The notes: generated from the sequence alone by a model not told the origin. Shown: positions 17,781-27,426, counted from the stretch's first letter. The stretch: 64,000 bases of DNA from Hymenobacter radiodurans (GCF_004355185.1 NZ_CP037922.1:2294001-2358000); one strand, 5' to 3'. Numbers and translations: made by a program.

Positions 17781-19010
17781 GTGAAGAATGAAGTTGTGAT
17801 TACTCAAAATAGAACCCAACACCCCACCCCCGTATTACCCCCAACTCAGGCTCCGCTCACAAGCGGACTCGTGTGGCTGATGGCCATTACCTGCGGCTTG
17901 GTGGTAGCCAATATTTACTACAACCAACCGCTGCTGGTCGAGATTGGCCGCACCTTTCAGGTATCGGATAGCCGGGTGAGCTGGGTTGCTACCATCACGC
18001 AGGTGGGCTACACGCTAGGGCTGCTGTTTGCCGTGCCCCTCGGTGATAAAGTAGAGCGCAAAGGGCTAATTCTGCTGCTGCTGCTGTGCGCAGCGGCTTG
18101 TTTGGCTGGCGCCGCCTTGGCTCCTTCATTCGTGGTGCTGGTGGCTGCTAGCCTCCTGATTGGCATTTTTTCGGCTGTGCCTCAGCTACTGGTGCCCATG
18201 GCTGCCTCACTGGCCACCGACGCCGAGCGGGGCAAGGTAGTAGGCAAAGTGATGAGCGGTTTGTTGATTGGTATTCTGCTTTCGCGCACTTTGAGTGGTT
18301 ACGTAGGAGCACATTTTGGCTGGCGCACTATGTTTGGCGGCGGCGCCTTGATGATGCTGATGCTGGTGGCTATTCTGGCACTGCGGCTGCCTCGCAACCA
18401 ACCATCGTTCACAGGGACCTACAGCAGCCTCATGAAGTCTTTGCTGACGCTGACCCGCGATTTGCCTACGCTGCGACGCTCCTCCTTAGTTGGCGCTTGT
18501 ATGTTTGGCGGCCTCACGGTTTTCTGGACGACGCTGGTGTTTTTCTTGGAGGGTGAACCCTATTTTTATAAGAGTGATGTAGTCGGGTTTTTCGGGGTAA
18601 TTGGCGCTTGTGGCGCCTTGGCGGCACCTTTAGCAGGCAAGCTGGCTGATAAGCGCGGCTCCGATTATGCCCTGAGTATGGGGATTCTGCTGGCGCTGGG
18701 TGCCTACCTGCTGCTGGGCCTGACTGGTGTGTATTTAACAGGACTAATCTTGGGAGTGATAATCCTGGATGTGGGCCAGCAGGTGACGCACATCTCCAAT
18801 CAGTCCCGGATTTTCTCCCTGATACCCGAGGCCCGTAGCCGCCTGAATACAGTGTACATGACCAGCTCCTTTATTGGCGGGTCGTTGGGGTCGTTGGCGG
18901 GTGGCTTTGCGTGGGCGCATTGGCAGTGGCCGGGCGTGTGTGCTACGGGCCTGCTTTTCGTGGTAGCGGCCTTTCTGATTAACCGATTTTATGGTCGCAC
19001 AGAAAGCTAG
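17781..19010 (+). CDS. MFS transporter, drug/multidrug exporter type
   Basis: A 409-residue inner-membrane transporter with 12 predicted helices. The IYYNQPLL segment in the first helix, the motif-A loop GDKVERKG after helix 2, and the repeated loop GKLADKRG after helix 8 place it in the MFS_1 exporter group related to YbcL/YdeA-like proteins common in Bacteroidota. I use the GTG at 17781 since no closer ATG precedes the first helix. It is followed after 9 bp by the convergent yihY gene. Substrate cannot be read from sequence. Confidence 0.88.
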   Translation: MKNEVVITQNRTQHPTPVLPPTQAPLTSGLVWLMAITCGLVVANIYYNQPLLVEIGRTFQVSDSRVSWVATITQVGYTLGLLFAVPLGDKVERKGLILLLLLCAAACLAGAALAPSFVVLVAASLLIGIFSAVPQLLVPMAASLATDAERGKVVGKVMSGLLIGILLSRTLSGYVGAHFGWRTMFGGGALMMLMLVAILALRLPRNQPSFTGTYSSLMKSLLTLTRDLPTLRRSSLVGACMFGGLTVFWTTLVFFLEGEPYFYKSDVVGFFGVIGACGALAAPLAGKLADKRGSDYALSMGILLALGAYLLLGLTGVYLTGLILGVIILDVGQQVTHISNQSRIFSLIPEARSRLNTVYMTSSFIGGSLGSLAGGFAWAHWQWPGVCATGLLFVVAAFLINRFYGRTES

Positions 19011-19019
19011 GGGACTTTT

Positions 19020-19987
19020 TTAGCCTTTAATCCGCCGCACGCCGTCGTCGCTGATATCAACTAAACGGTAGCGCACTGCCGATTTCTTAGGCCGAATATC
19101 CATACCCACATAATGGGCATACACCTTTGTGAAGCAAGCGCCGAAATAGAAGATCATCGCCGAATAAAACACAAACAGCAGCACAAGCACAATGCTGGAG
19201 GCGGGCCCATAGATGGGACCTAAGTTGCGCGGTACCAGTAGATAGCCAAGGATTAGCTCACCAATATCAATACAAACAGCCGTCAGAATTGCCCCCCGCA
19301 GCACGGCCCGCCAGGGAACATACGCACTGCTCAGGTTGCGGAACGTGACAGCAAACCAAGTGGACAGGATCAGCAATGAAGTCAGCAGGCTCAAGCCCTG
19401 AAATAAGTAGTAGCCGAATGTAGCGTCGAAGTCGCGGGTGTAGTCGGCTAGGAAGGCCAGCACGGCATCGGTCAGAAAGGCTAGCAGCGTAAGCAACGCC
19501 GTGGCCAGCAGCACGCCCAACGAGCGGACTCGCTCGTGCAGCACTTTGTGAAACTGACCCTCCGTACGCTGGGGGCGAACCTTCCAAAGCTGGTTGAGAG
19601 AGTGCTGAATAACGACGAAAAGGGTGGTGGCGATAAAAACTAAAAACGCTGACCCTAACCACGTCATCAGGCGGCTGCGCTCAATGTTGCTCACGTTTTG
19701 CAGAATCTGCTCTACCAAACCGGCCGCTGGATAGCCCAGCAAATTCGATATCTTTTGTAGCAGCAGCCCGCGCACCGTAGAGGCCGAATAAATGCCCCCA
19801 GCACCTGAATAAGAATAATGAGGATTGGCGGGAGGGCAAACGTGGTGAAAAAAGCCGTAGCCGCGCCCAAACGCAACGGGTCGTTGGCGCCCAACTCGCG
19901 GGCAGCACGCCGGAGCAGGACAAAAAAATCAGTCCAAACTTTGCGCCGGGGCTGACCCGGCTCGCGTACTTTTGCCAAGTGCCTCAT
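19020..19987 (-). pseudogene. YihY/BrkB-family inner-membrane protein, frameshifted
   Basis: A member of the YihY/virulence-factor BrkB family, polytopic membrane proteins of unsettled function (once taken for RNase BN). The N-terminal part (AATAFFTTFALPPILIILIQVLG) and the rest (KISNLLGYPAAG, LWKVRP, and four or more helices) are both typical but lie in two frames. The break falls in the C5 run 19795-19799 (coding strand CTGGGGGCATTT). One added base gives a continuous 322-residue protein reading VLGGIYSASTVRGLL across the join, the normal family length. Confidence 0.88.
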
Positions 19988-20194
19988 CTCATCCTTGTGC
20001 GGCCACGCTATGTAGGCTCTCTACGGCGCTCATTGAGAATGCTAGCGATTTAGATAATAAACGAATTCACCTAGGCTACTTCCGGCTTTGAAAATGAAGT
20101 AAGCGGAAACAAAGCATAAAGCAACTTTCACGGGCTTCTTTTCTAGTAAATAAGCGTAGCTACCCAAGTCTTTCATCGTTAGTTGTAGTGCTGT

Positions 20195-20719
20195 ATGAGT
20201 GAGCAAATAATTCCGCAGGCATCACCACCTACCACCGCTGCGCCGCCCCGAATGAGTTGGCTGCGCCGCAGGGTGCTGATGCCGTTGCTAGGCTTATTGC
20301 AGCAAGGACTTTCCCCTACGCAACTTGCCCTCACCGTTGCCTTAGGAGTTGTATTTGGACTTATACCGGTTTTGGGAGTAACCACGCTGTTCAGCACATT
20401 TGCGGCGGTAAGGCTGCGCCTGAATGTAGCGGCCTTGCTGCTCATCAGCCACCTGATGAGCCCTTTGCAACTGCTATTGCTCATTCCCTTGCTCCAACTC
20501 GGAGCCCGCGTGATTGGCGACGGAACGGATACGGAGCTAACCCTGACCCAGTTGCAGCACCTACTTACTACAGACTGGATGGAAGCGGCCCGTTTGCTCT
20601 GGCGCGCGACGCTGGGGGGCTTTTTACTGTGGCTGCTAGGCTCGGTGGTGTTAGTGCCAAGTCTGTTCTATGGGTTGCGGCCCGTGTTCGACCGGATAGC
20701 GCGCCAGAAGGCGAAGTAG
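20195..20719 (+). CDS. DUF2062 membrane protein
   Basis: A 174-residue protein of the DUF2062 family. A Pro-rich N-terminus is followed by the family's G(L)SPxQLALTVALGVVFGLIPVLG segment, two more hydrophobic helices (about 80-105) and a C-terminal one (about 135-160). In other bacteria the domain is found alone or fused to glycosyltransferases; its function is unknown. A GGGGGGC tract lies in frame (20614-20619). Convergent with sseB 10 bp downstream. Confidence 0.85.
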   Translation: MSEQIIPQASPPTTAAPPRMSWLRRRVLMPLLGLLQQGLSPTQLALTVALGVVFGLIPVLGVTTLFSTFAAVRLRLNVAALLLISHLMSPLQLLLLIPLLQLGARVIGDGTDTELTLTQLQHLLTTDWMEAARLLWRATLGGFLLWLLGSVVLVPSLFYGLRPVFDRIARQKAK

Positions 20720-20729
20720 CCCTTTCGGG

Positions 20730-21661
20730 CTACTCACTACGCTTATAGATGGGCTCATTCTGGTAGAAATAATGGCTCAGCGGCTCTTCCGACTCGGGGC
20801 TAATGATCACAATATCAACGAACTGATGGCCGGCGTCGAGGTGGTGCTGAATGACGGCGCCTATCTCTTGCAGAAACGAAGTATCATCGCCTTCCACTTC
20901 AAAGCCCAGCAGCAAACGAGCCGGCTCTGGGCTGTCAGGAAGCTGCATTTGGGCCAGATATATAGCGCGAATAAGCGGCTGATCGGCGGCATACGTGCTC
21001 AACGATTCTATCAGGGCCGTGGGCATATCGGCAGGCTGCCCCAGGAGAACCTGCGTATCGGGTGGAATTTGGTGGGCGGGGGCCTCAAACAAATGGCCAG
21101 CCAATAAATCCTCTAGCTCGTTGGCCATCAACAGCTTGCCTAAGCTGGAAAATGGGTTTAGGGCACAATCGGCCCCTTTTACCATTTGAAACAAATCGAA
21201 GCCCGACAACCGCAGGTAAGGTACTTCCTCCTTTACAACGCTGCTATCGAAAATGCGTCCTGGTGACGTAAAAACCGGAATTTTGCCATCGTGCAATACC
21301 TGCAACTGCACTTCCATATTCTCCGTTACGGGAATTTCGCCCCCGGCTCGCCTTCCTTGGGCTGGGTGAGCACCAGTACATCTTCCTGCAACAAAGCCTG
21401 GTAGAAACCGGGGCGCGCATCGGGGTCGGCGGCAGCGTGCAAAAGCATCTCTTCCAGGCGATTGACGGGCTCGAAGGAAGGCATAGGGGGCGGTGGGGGC
21501 GGCAGTACCGGAGCCGGCGGTGGGGGCGCTACGGGCGAGGTAAAATTCGAGCCTTTATAGCGGGGGCCAGCGGCCGGCGTAGTGCTGGCAGGAGTAGCAT
21601 CGGCCGGCGCCTGGGGTTGGATAGGTTGTTTTTTGGATTTCAGAAAGTCGAACAGACCCAT
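20730..21661 (-). pseudogene. SseB-family protein with proline-rich linker, frameshifted
   Basis: A homologue of SseB (enhanced serine sensitivity protein), a cytosolic family of unclear biochemical role. The upstream frame starts MGLFDFLKSKK, has a Pro-rich stretch (about 45-65, PPPPP-type) and the start of the SseB N-terminal domain (NRLEEMLLHAAADP). The downstream frame holds the rest of that domain and the SseB C-terminal domain (LGFEVEGDD, VDIVIISPES). The break is the C5 run 21340-21344; adding one base gives one 310-residue protein reading GEPGGEIPVTENMEVQL across the join. Without that, two short proteins would be called. Confidence 0.85.
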
Positions 21662-21832
21662 AGCACTAAAGAAATTTGAGATGGCAAGCTAAGGAGGAAA
21701 GCTGAGGATAATCGTGAAAAATAGGGGTAATCATCGGCTCGAAGAATACAGTATTGGGTATCAAACTTATAGATCAATTCAACGGAGCGGTTTTGCCCCA
21801 GCACTACTCCACTTATTGAATGCAGACGGCAG

Positions 21833-22258
21833 CTACTGCCCGTCGCTGCCGGCGCAGGCCTGAAGCTGGTTTGATACTTCCCGAATGGTGAATGGCTTCC
21901 CTTTATTACCCCAGGACGACTGCACAAAGTTCAGTAGGTTGGTAATTTCGGAATCCGTGAGGTCTTGATGGCCGGGCATCACTTGGTTGAAGGCAATACC
22001 ATTGACCACCATGGGGCCATTAACTCCACGGCGCACCAAGCAGGCTAGAAAGTTGCGGTTTTCAGCCACGTAGTCGGCGCCGGCTACGGGGGGAATAAGG
22101 CGTTTCAGCCCTTGGCCTTCATCGCCGTGGCAGTGAGAGCAGTGCGTAGCGTAGAGGCGGGCACCGGCATTCTGACGATCAGTGAAGCAGCCCGCAGCCA
22201 TTGTCCCGGCCGCCAAAAAGCCCCCCAGTCGCAACAAATCTGCCGCGCGCCACCTCAT
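21833..22258 (-). CDS. Membrane-anchored c-type cytochrome
   Basis: A 141-residue monohaem cytochrome c. The N-terminal hydrophobic segment ends in MAAGC, which could be a lipobox. The haem site is CSHCH (about 40-44) and the likely Met ligand is in VMPGH (about 94). It carries electrons on the outer side of the inner membrane. Its start overlaps the SCO gene stop by 4 bp, so the two are translationally coupled; together they suggest a job in cytochrome oxidase biogenesis or electron supply. Confidence 0.9.
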   Translation of the reverse strand: MRWRAADLLRLGGFLAAGTMAAGCFTDRQNAGARLYATHCSHCHGDEGQGLKRLIPPVAGADYVAENRNFLACLVRRGVNGPMVVNGIAFNQVMPGHQDLTDSEITNLLNFVQSSWGNKGKPFTIREVSNQLQACAGSDGQ

Positions 22259-22953
22259 AGAGCAGCTTGGGAAGCATTTTCAGCTTCTTCTTTCAAGAGT
22301 ACGGGCAAGTCTTCCATGAGGCGCGCGACTTCAGCGGGATTCATGCCATCATAGAGGCCCCGCACGCGGCGCTTGGAGTCAACGAGGGTAAATGCTCCAC
22401 TGTGTGCGAAACCCCCAGCTACCTTATCGTCTTTTTCGGCCGGCACATAATAGGCCCGGGCGAGGCTGAAAATGGTATCGTGAGAGGCGGTAGCGAAGTG
22501 CCAGCGGCTAGCATCCTTAATACCCAGGCGTTGGGCATAATCGCGTAGCACGGCTACTGAATCGTGGGCCGGATCGATGGTGTGAGACAGGAAAAGCACC
22601 CGCGGATCATCCTTGAACTTCTCGTACACGCGTAGCATTTCGCTCTGCATTTTGGGGCAGATGCTCGGGCAGGTAGCGAAGAAGAAATCGGCCACATACA
22701 CCTTATTTTTGAAGGTGTCGTTGGTGATGGTGGCGCTGTCTTGGTTGGTAAGCGTAAAGCTGGGAATGGTAGCGTAGAGCGTGTCAGCCGGGCCGCCATT
22801 GGTGCTGGGTACTACCTCACGCTCACCTAGATACGGCAGACGGTCAACAGCAGCAGTATCAGGTTGGCTTTGGCAGGCTGCGAGCAGGAGCAGGGCGCTG
22901 CTGCCCACTAATATAGTGGCCCGACGTGCGCAGGCTATGAGAGAAGATATCAT
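22255..22953 (-). CDS. SCO1/SenC-family copper chaperone lipoprotein
   Basis: A 232-residue thioredoxin-fold protein. The signal has lipobox LAAC (Cys 27). The copper/redox motif is CPSICP (CxxxC) with the distant His in GAFTL-preceding AHSG, the three ligands of Sco proteins that load the CuA centre of cytochrome c oxidase. It is the middle gene of a three-gene overlapping operon (lipoprotein, SCO, cytochrome c; 4-bp ATGA overlaps at both junctions). Confidence 0.93.
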   Translation of the reverse strand: MISSLIACARRATILVGSSALLLLAACQSQPDTAAVDRLPYLGEREVVPSTNGGPADTLYATIPSFTLTNQDSATITNDTFKNKVYVADFFFATCPSICPKMQSEMLRVYEKFKDDPRVLFLSHTIDPAHDSVAVLRDYAQRLGIKDASRWHFATASHDTIFSLARAYYVPAEKDDKVAGGFAHSGAFTLVDSKRRVRGLYDGMNPAEVARLMEDLPVLLKEEAENASQAAL

Positions 22954-23384
22954 TTGGTGGATGAATTAGACGAGTTACCAGCCTTTGTACCAAGCACCAG
23001 GCGAGCCGAATCGATACTGTTGCGCATAAGGCGACCCACAGAATCGATTTTGTGCTCCTGAGCGGCAAAATAAGCCATTACCTGCTCGTGCGCCACCGTG
23101 TCGGCGGGCCGGCGGTACTGGTGCATCCAGCCCATCATAGCAGCATCGGCACGGAGTAGAGCGCGGCGCCGCCGACCAGCTTCGGTGGTATCGGGCAGCG
23201 TGGCTCGCTGAAGCTGCTGGCGTAGCGTATAGAGCTGATCCATTTGGGCCATAAACTCATCGTGCTTGGCCATGACGGCTTTTTCAGCGGCTTCAGCCTG
23301 CTGCTCCTCGCTTTGCAGCGACAAGCAGGACGAAAGCAGCAAAGCGCCCAGCAGGGAGCCAAAAGAGGTTGATTGGAGGAATTT
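22950..23384 (-). CDS. Hypothetical lipoprotein, first gene of the SCO operon
   Basis: About 144 residues with a lipoprotein signal (lipobox LSSC) and a long helical, Gln/Glu/Ala-rich region likely to form a coiled coil. Similar proteins next to SCO genes in Bacteroidota are sometimes labelled viral A-type inclusion protein, a name that says nothing of function. I prefer the GTG ending at 23384 (MKFLQS) to a GTG 7 codons upstream, because the promoter box TACTTTTG lies between them, which would make the upstream start untranscribed. Its stop overlaps the SCO start by 4 bp. Confidence 0.75.
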   Translation of the reverse strand, partial: KFLQSTSFGSLLGALLLSSCLSLQSEEQQAEAAEKAVMAKHDEFMAQMDQLYTLRQQLQRATLPDTTEAGRRRRALLRADAAMMGWMHQYRRPADTVAHEQVMAYFAAQEHKIDSVGRLMRNSIDSARLVLGTKAGNSSNSSTK

Positions 23385-23391
23385 CACAAGG

Positions 23392-23399
23392 CAAAAGTA
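23392..23399 (-). promoter_or_regulatory. Putative promoter -7 box (TACTTTTG) for the SCO operon
   Basis: TACTTTTG fits TAnnTTTG and ends 7 bp before the preferred GTG, so the transcript would be nearly leaderless. No clear -33 TTG at the usual spacing. Confidence 0.35.
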
Positions 23400-23465
23400 C
23401 GGCACGAATGCTTGCGCTGTGCCTATTTACCTTACTAACAAGTCAACCACCAAAAACTCTCCCAA

Positions 23466-23975
23466 CTACCACCAGTTTTGCCCCCCATACGTCCACAGCC
23501 AGTCTACCCCCACCCACAGGCCCCACGCCATCAGGCCAAAAATGATGAGCATACCCACCAGCACCACCGCCAGCAGCCCCTTGCCACTGCCTTGGTATTT
23601 GCCCTCGGCATAATGGCGGCGCAGCAGGCGTACGTTGCGGTCGTTGGCCTTATAGGCGAAGTCAAAAATGTTGCCCAGCACCGGAATGGCCCCAATAATG
23701 GTATCGAGCAGGATATTGAGTACCATGCGAATAACTAGGCTACCGCTGGCCCCGTGGCGCATCATGGTCAGCACCAGTGCCCCCGATACGGCCATACTCG
23801 TTAGGTTGCCAACCACGGGCAGCAGACTCAAAATGGGGTCGAGGCCGAAGCGAAAGCGCGTGCCAGGCAGTGTAAACTGGCTGTCCATGAGATGAGCAAT
23901 GCTCTGCACCCAGCGCAGGCGCTCGTCCGTTTCAAAAGGTTGATCTACTGATCTGGGGGGCATTTTGGGTTGCAT
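23466..23975 (-). CDS. DUF4112 membrane protein
   Basis: A 169-residue protein of the DUF4112 family. Conserved family segments are RLRWVQSIAHLMDSQFTLPG, FGLDPILSLLPVVGN and AIPVLGNIFDFAYKANDRN; hydrophobic helices lie about 45-75, 85-105 and 130-155. Function is unknown. Two GGGGGGC-type tracts lie at its two ends (23481 and 23955), both in frame. Monocistronic. Confidence 0.88.
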   Translation of the reverse strand: MQPKMPPRSVDQPFETDERLRWVQSIAHLMDSQFTLPGTRFRFGLDPILSLLPVVGNLTSMAVSGALVLTMMRHGASGSLVIRMVLNILLDTIIGAIPVLGNIFDFAYKANDRNVRLLRRHYAEGKYQGSGKGLLAVVLVGMLIIFGLMAWGLWVGVDWLWTYGGQNWW

Positions 23976-24165
23976 AGGGAGAGAGATTTAATCGTTAAAC
24001 GAAAGAACGGCGCGAGTGGGTGCTTTCAGGAAATGAGTGCAGGTGAGCAGGCTCGCTGACGATGAGAAAGCCAAATTTTATCCTCGCCAAATTTAGCCTC
24101 GGCGGCCTTTATCTGCGTTAGGCTTTTCATCTACTCACACCACTTCTTACCTAACAAAAAACGCT

Positions 24166-25155
24166 ATGCAAACGCGCACATTAGGCCGCTCCGGTCTGGC
24201 AGTTTCAGCCCTGGGTTTGGGCTGCATGGGTATGTCCGATTTTTACGGAAAGCGCGATGATGAGCAGAGTATGCGCACTATTCATCGTGCTCTGGAACTG
24301 GGAGTTACCTTCTTTGATACGGCCGATATGTATGGGCCGTACACCAATGAAGAATTGGTAGGTCGCGCTCTGCGCGCCCGGCGCGCCCAGGCTGTCATTG
24401 CTACCAAATTCGGTATCCAGCGCGACCCGAACGACCCGACCAAACGAGGCATAAATGGCAGCCCCGAATACGTGCGTCAAGCTTGTGAAGGCAGCTTACG
24501 CCGCCTTGGTACCGAATACATTGACCTTTATTATCAGCACCGTGTCGACCCGAATACGCCCATTGAAGAGACGGTCGGGGCGATGAGCCGGTTGGTGGAA
24601 GAAGGCAAGGTGCGCTACCTGGGGCTTTCCGAAGCCGCCGCTGATACGGTGCGCCGGGCTAATACTGTGCATCCCATTGCGGCTCTGCAAAGCGAATACT
24701 CACTCTGGAGTCGTGACCCCGAAGATGGGGTGTTGGCTGCTTGTCGCGAATTAGGCGTCAGTCTGGTAGCATACAGCCCGTTGGGCCGGGGTTTTCTGAC
24801 GGGCCAGATTCAGCGCTTTGAGGATTTGGACGCAGATGATTACCGCCGAAACACGCCTCGTTTTCAGGGCGAAAACTTCCAGCGCAACCTCGATGTAGTT
24901 GCGCGCATTAAGGAAATGGCGGCGCAGAAAAATTACACCCCAGGTCAACTGGCACTCGCGTGGGTTCTGGCTCAGGGCGACGACATCGTACCGATTCCCG
25001 GCACCAAGCGCATCGAATATTTGGAGGAAAACCTGGGTGCGCTGGAGGTCCGGCTATCCGCGTCCGAACTAGCCCAGATAAACGAAATTGCCCCCCAGAG
25101 CGCTATCGCCGGATTGCGTTATCCGGAAGCGATGATGGGTAGTGTAAATGGCTGA
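24166..25155 (+). CDS. Aldo/keto reductase
   Basis: A 329-residue NADPH-dependent TIM-barrel oxidoreductase. The catalytic tetrad is visible: Asp 51 (FFDTA), Tyr 56 (DMYG), Lys 81 (ATKFG) and His 125 (YYQHR). The C-terminal cofactor segment includes PIPGTKR. Closest to the AKR13/YakC-like group ([10 protein letters not shown] near the N-terminus). A close paralogue lies at 50292-51287 and shares the [20 protein letters not shown] segment. Monocistronic; the physiological carbonyl substrate is unknown. Confidence 0.95.
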   Translation: MQTRTLGRSGLAVSALGLGCMGMSDFYGKRDDEQSMRTIHRALELGVTFFDTADMYGPYTNEELVGRALRARRAQAVIATKFGIQRDPNDPTKRGINGSPEYVRQACEGSLRRLGTEYIDLYYQHRVDPNTPIEETVGAMSRLVEEGKVRYLGLSEAAADTVRRANTVHPIAALQSEYSLWSRDPEDGVLAACRELGVSLVAYSPLGRGFLTGQIQRFEDLDADDYRRNTPRFQGENFQRNLDVVARIKEMAAQKNYTPGQLALAWVLAQGDDIVPIPGTKRIEYLEENLGALEVRLSASELAQINEIAPQSAIAGLRYPEAMMGSVNG

Positions 25156-25198
25156 TTAACACCTAGCAGAATATTAGCGTATGAAGCTAGACTTGAGA

Positions 25199-25357
25199 TT
25201 AGTTTATGCGTGACTTGTCTTCCCGTAAGTACTTCCTCAAAGCGCGAATGACTAAGTAAAGTACATAGACTCCTAAGAAGAACATGCCTAGCATAAAGAG
25301 TTGCCAGATCCTCATGAACTGCATTACATCAAAAAGGAGAAGAGTAAATTTTTGCAT
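25199..25357 (-). CDS. Small single-span membrane protein (52 aa)
   Basis: ATG ending at 25357 to TAA at 25199. The protein begins MQKFTLLLFDVMQFMRIW, has a strongly hydrophobic stretch about 18-37 (LFMLGMFFLGVYVLYLVI) and a basic, charged tail (RALRKYLREDKSRIN), a positive-inside single-helix pattern. It fills an otherwise empty 350-bp gap between the aldo/keto reductase and the DisA-like gene. I do not recognise it. It is more than chance hydrophobicity because the charged tail follows the helix cleanly, but no homology can be checked here. Confidence 0.5.
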   Translation of the reverse strand: MQKFTLLLFDVMQFMRIWQLFMLGMFFLGVYVLYLVIRALRKYLREDKSRIN

Positions 25358-25456
25358 AAGAATTAGTCTGAATCATGTTTCGATTCGCCTTGCTACGGAG
25401 CTTGGCGGAAGGTACCTTTTATTTGGTTCAGGTTGCTGAACAATGATCAATAGGAT

Positions 25457-25503
25457 AAAATCAGAAGGGCGAAATGATAATTTCATTTCGCCCTTCTGAT
25501 TTT
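25457..25503. terminator. Strong bidirectional hairpin terminator
   Basis: Perfect 21-bp stem (25457-25477 and 25483-25503) with a 5-nt loop, core TCAGAAGGGCGAAATGA, A/T-tracts on both outer ends. It abuts the stop of the DisA-like gene on the minus strand. Confidence 0.9.
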
Positions 25504-25504
25504 A

Positions 25505-26950
25505 TTAGCTCACTGGCGGCAGCAGATCAATCAGGCCGTCTTCGCTGACTACTACAGCCAGCACAGGGTACTGGCTGCTTTCCACGTAACGTAAGGCAGA
25601 GTTGTAGCGGGAGCCGCGAGAGGAGTCGCCTTTGGCGGTGGCTAGGCCGTCGAGGATGGCGCCGATGGCATGGCAGATTCCGTTTTGATCTACGAGTACG
25701 GCCCCATCAATATTCGTGACCAAGCGGAGAATGGCGGGCGTCATTAGGCGAGGTGCAACCCGAAAACACTGGCGGGTGAGGCGTTGGGCTTCCTGCGCCG
25801 CACCCGCAGAAATCACCAGAATGGTGCCGGTCGACTGGGTGCTGGCTTCCTGGGTGAGCCGCCACAGATACGCAATACCGGCATCAAGCAGTTCGGGCCA
25901 CTGCAAGCGCACGGCATGCGCAAAATTATCGGCATCGACGCGGCCTTGGGGCAGGCGGGGGGAGTTCGACACCACCTTCATCATAATATGATCGGCGTGC
26001 GTCAGCTCCCAGCTATAGTGCTTGGTAAAGTGCACCATAAACAATGGCTCGTAGCTCGGGTGCGTTTCCTCTACCAGATAACCTAAGCCAAAGACATGCG
26101 TGGCATCCGTAATCAGCGCCGTGTTGTCTTCGCTCAGCTCCAACAGCTTCCGAATGGAGCGGTGGTCACGCAAGGTAATAGGCGTTTCGAGGGTCAACAC
26201 GGGCACGATGGCGGGGTGATGGCGGCGCGCCACAATCATCAGCCCAATACCATCGTCGCCTTCGTGCCGAAGCGCGGCCACGCCGTTGCAGGCATCATAC
26301 AGGCCGTGGGTGCCGGCCGCCGCCCGCAGCATAAAGCGCCGACCAGCAGCGCGTAGCATCTCGTTATAGTCACGGTCGAGGACGGGGTGGGCGTCGTCGG
26401 AATCGGACTCGCGCAGGGCCCGGGCACAATCCTGCAAAAACTCTTGCACTGCCGCGGCCAGCAAGGAGTTAGCGCGGGCCACAATCTTGTCGGGCAGGGC
26501 ATAATAGCCGTGGTAAGCTTCGGAGGAAAGCTGCAAGACCACGAGCACCAGATAACCATTAAAGCTGACCGGCAGTGAGCAGAAGGAAATCCGCGGCATC
26601 GGCTCGGGGGGCATTTCATTCAGTGTCAGCTCCGTAGCTTGGCGGAGCAACTCGTACCAACGCTGCTTCTCAAAGCGGTCTTGGTCAGTGGGGTGCAGGT
26701 GATAGACGACTTCACGCGGCCCTTCGGCCGATTCTAGCGCCGCCGCGCGCACCTTCACTTCCGTGAATTCTGAGCTGGGGTAGCGGTGGTTGGCGGGCTC
26801 AATTACGACGGCTTGTGGCTCGTCGGGTTCTTTCGCCGAGGCCAGACCGAGTAAAAAAACTTCGGGCTTTAAATTTCTATCCAGCAGATTAAAGACGCCT
26901 TCGGCAAACAGCTGGGCCGAGACGCGAAACAGACTTTGGTGCTCCCACAT
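25505..26950 (-). CDS. DACNV sensor plus DisA_N-like nucleotide cyclase protein
   Basis: A 481-residue soluble protein. The C-terminal part (about 330-475) looks like the DisA_N diadenylate cyclase fold: DGA at 415-417 (NIDGAVLVD) and a final AVVVSEDGLIDLL strand pair. The second catalytic motif, RHR in DisA/CdaA, is replaced by GSRYNSA (about 447-453). The N-terminal 300 residues match the DACNV type of predicted sensor domain found with such cyclases in Bacteroidota. It may make c-di-AMP or another cyclic nucleotide in response to a bound ligand, or it may be a non-catalytic relative. Monocistronic, with a strong terminator after it. Family call is from memory of the domain architecture; the reaction is inference. 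Confidence 0.75.
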   Translation of the reverse strand: MWEHQSLFRVSAQLFAEGVFNLLDRNLKPEVFLLGLASAKEPDEPQAVVIEPANHRYPSSEFTEVKVRAAALESAEGPREVVYHLHPTDQDRFEKQRWYELLRQATELTLNEMPPEPMPRISFCSLPVSFNGYLVLVVLQLSSEAYHGYYALPDKIVARANSLLAAAVQEFLQDCARALRESDSDDAHPVLDRDYNEMLRAAGRRFMLRAAAGTHGLYDACNGVAALRHEGDDGIGLMIVARRHHPAIVPVLTLETPITLRDHRSIRKLLELSEDNTALITDATHVFGLGYLVEETHPSYEPLFMVHFTKHYSWELTHADHIMMKVVSNSPRLPQGRVDADNFAHAVRLQWPELLDAGIAYLWRLTQEASTQSTGTILVISAGAAQEAQRLTRQCFRVAPRLMTPAILRLVTNIDGAVLVDQNGICHAIGAILDGLATAKGDSSRGSRYNSALRYVESSQYPVLAVVVSEDGLIDLLPPVS

Positions 26951-27177
26951 AGGGTAATTTGGGCGGTCAGGAGAAGGGAAGGGGCGGAAAACATTACGGA
27001 GTACGCGAAAAAGCCCCCCAGGGTGGTGTAAACAGGCGGCAACATTCCGGCCAGATTAAGGCAACATCCCACCGCCAACCTATGTTATAGTCATTATACT
27101 GAGGATGGTTCAGCATTGGGAAACTCTCGCCAATCCAGTATCTTCACAATACCGCTCATCCCATAGCTGCCACTGCC

Positions 27178-27426
27178 ATGTTTGTTGATTTACTGCTGGG
27201 CTTTTTGTGCGCTATGTCGTTCCTGCCCCTCACCACCGGGTACTGCGCCCACAGTTATGGCCGTTCGTTCTGGCTGTGGTTTGCGTTGGGCTGGGTGTTG
27301 CCGATTGTCTCGTTCTTCCTGCTTTTCGCCCTGATCTGCCGCAAGCAGCTAAATCCCGGCGAGTGCCTCCTAGACGAAGCCAAAGCCATTCTGGCCGAAG
27401 CTGAGCAAAAGGCCATTAATAAGTAA
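27178..27426 (+). CDS. Hypothetical two-helix membrane protein
   Basis: An 82-residue protein with two hydrophobic helices (about 3-22 and 28-53), a short cytosolic loop and a charged C-terminal helix (LLDEAKAILAEAEQKAINK). I do not recognise the family. It starts at a good ATG, uses codons like its neighbours and ends 14 bp before the convergent flavoprotein gene. Confidence 0.65.
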   Translation: MFVDLLLGFLCAMSFLPLTTGYCAHSYGRSFWLWFALGWVLPIVSFFLLFALICRKQLNPGECLLDEAKAILAEAEQKAINK

